A model generated the notes under the pieces. The model searched no databases and was not told where the DNA came from. It saw nothing but the letters and a program-made list of their open reading frames with translations. A stretch of 6,409 bases of DNA from Hyphomonadaceae bacterium (GTDB lineage Bacteria > Pseudomonadota > Alphaproteobacteria > Caulobacterales > Aquidulcibacteraceae), in the NCBI GenBank assembly GCA_003526465.1, contig DPWD01000025.1, positions 1 to 6,409 of the forward strand, in the 5' to 3' direction. Shown here piece by piece: positions 5,574-6,409 of this stretch (within the stretch, counting starts at the first letter, position 1; every line of letters begins with the position of its first letter). Both the position numbers and the translations under genes were made by a program.

Positions 5574-6409
5574 TCATGCCCACCATTTCGCCGCCTTGGC
5601 CTTGAAGTTCGCTGCTTTTTCCAGCGCTGCGGAGACCGCGAACACGCTTTCCTCGTCCAGGGCCCGGCCGATCACCTGCAGCCCCAGCGGCAGGCCCTGA
5701 GCGTCGCACGCCGCCGGCAGCGCTAGAGCCGGCAGACCCGCCAGGTTCGCGGTCACCGTGAAAATGTCGTTCAAATACATCGCCACGGGATCGCCCGATT
5801 TCTCCCCCAGCGCGAACGCCGCCGAGGGAGTGGCCGGCGTCAGGATGGCGTCCACCTCGGCGAAAGCGTCGCGAAAATCCTGGGCGATGCGCTGGCGCAC
5901 CTTCTGCGCCCGCAGATAATAGGCGTCGTAATAGCCCGCGCTCAGCACATAGGTGCCGATCAGAATGCGCCGCTGCACCTCGGCGCCAAAGCCCGAGGCG
6001 CGGGTCGCCTCATAGGTGGCGCTTAGGTCCCTGCCCGCGACCCGCGCGCCGTAGCGCATGCCGTCATAACGCGCGAGATTAGAGGAGGCCTCGGCCGGGG
6101 CGACTATGTAATACGCTGGCAGCGCGTACTTGGTGTGCTTGAGGCTGATCTTCTTGATCTTGGCGCCAGCGGCCTTGACCCATTCGATGCCTTGCGCCCA
6201 CAGCTTTTCGATTTCCTCCGGCATGCCGGCGACGCGATATTCCTCCGGCACGCCAATAGTCATGCCCTTGATCGAGCGCGTACAGGCGGCGCGGAAATCT
6301 GGCAGCGCGTTGGGCAGCGAGGTGGAATCCTTCGCATCGTGCCCGGCCATGGATTGCAACAGCATCGCCGCGTCCTCGACCGTCTTGGCGATCGGCCCCG
6401 CCTGGTCGA
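5574..6409 (-). CDS. gatA: Aspartyl/glutamyl-tRNA(Asn/Gln) amidotransferase subunit A (C-terminal part; start outside the window)
   Basis: GatA is the amidase subunit of GatCAB. It releases ammonia from glutamine, which GatB uses to turn Glu-tRNA(Gln) into Gln-tRNA(Gln) (and often Asp-tRNA(Asn) into Asn-tRNA(Asn)) in the cytoplasm. The visible 277 residues are the C-terminal part of a protein usually near 490. They begin within the conserved [14 protein letters not shown], followed by [10 protein letters not shown]. Further GatA signatures are [60 protein letters not shown] [13 protein letters not shown] and [11 protein letters not shown]. The Ser-cis-Ser-Lys catalytic triad lies in the missing N-terminal half and cannot be checked. 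The frame is intact to the edge. The stop forms an ATGA with a 9-codon mini-ORF. gatC probably lies upstream outside the window; gatB does not follow directly. Confidence 0.97.
   Translation of the reverse strand, partial: DQAGPIAKTVEDAAMLLQSMAGHDAKDSTSLPNALPDFRAACTRSIKGMTIGVPEEYRVAGMPEEIEKLWAQGIEWVKAAGAKIKKISLKHTKYALPAYYIVAPAEASSNLARYDGMRYGARVAGRDLSATYEATRASGFGAEVQRRILIGTYVLSAGYYDAYYLRAQKVRQRIAQDFRDAFAEVDAILTPATPSAAFALGEKSGDPVAMYLNDIFTVTANLAGLPALALPAACDAQGLPLGLQVIGRALDEESVFAVSAALEKAANFKAKAAKWWA

Noticed and set aside
5215..5700. Plus-strand frame of 161 codons across the hypothetical gene and the end of gatA
   Set aside because: It is antisense to gatA, which is certain, and the Ala/Gly-rich translation shows no domain.

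Overview
The window looks like ordinary chromosome from a GC-rich alphaproteobacterium. The evidence is a DUF3126-family gene (a family I know from Alphaproteobacteria), the alphaproteobacterial style of the gamma-carbonic anhydrase-like and PhoH-like proteins, strong G/C preference at third codon positions, and tRNA genes with encoded CCA ends. A caulobacter- or hyphomonad-like host is an inference that the sequence alone cannot settle.

Layout: (1) 1-1581, plus strand: most of a two-partner-secretion outer-membrane transporter (TpsB/ShlB/FhaC type), cut by the left edge. (2) 1613-1886: two divergent tRNA genes, tRNA-Pro(CGG) on minus and tRNA-Gln(TTG) on plus, sharing a 122-base promoter region. 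(3) 1941-2468, minus: a gamma-carbonic anhydrase-like hexapeptide-repeat protein. (4) 2763-3527, plus: a short PhoH-family ATPase, preceded by a hairpin-rich leader with a terminator-like element just before its ribosome binding site and followed by two successive terminator-like hairpins. (5) 3658-3876, plus: a small hypothetical protein. (6) 6409-3907, minus: five genes in one direction. In transcription order they are gatA (C-terminal half, cut by the right edge), a 129-residue hypothetical, a 95-residue two-helix membrane protein, a 139-residue protein built from two DUF3126-like units, and a 128-residue four-helix membrane protein. Gaps are about 50-70 bases, except for a 2-base gap before the last gene, which suggests translational coupling.

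Functional links are few. GatA belongs to the GatCAB amidotransferase, which converts Glu-tRNA(Gln) to Gln-tRNA(Gln), and a tRNA-Gln gene with the U1-A72 pair that this enzyme recognises lies about 3.7 kb away; this is probably coincidental. The secretion transporter has no TpsA partner inside the window.

I found no mobile element, CRISPR array, phage gene or obvious new defence system. The observations most worth a second look are the internal duplication in the DUF3126 protein, the possible attenuator in the phoH leader, and the uncharacterised small proteins downstream of gatA.
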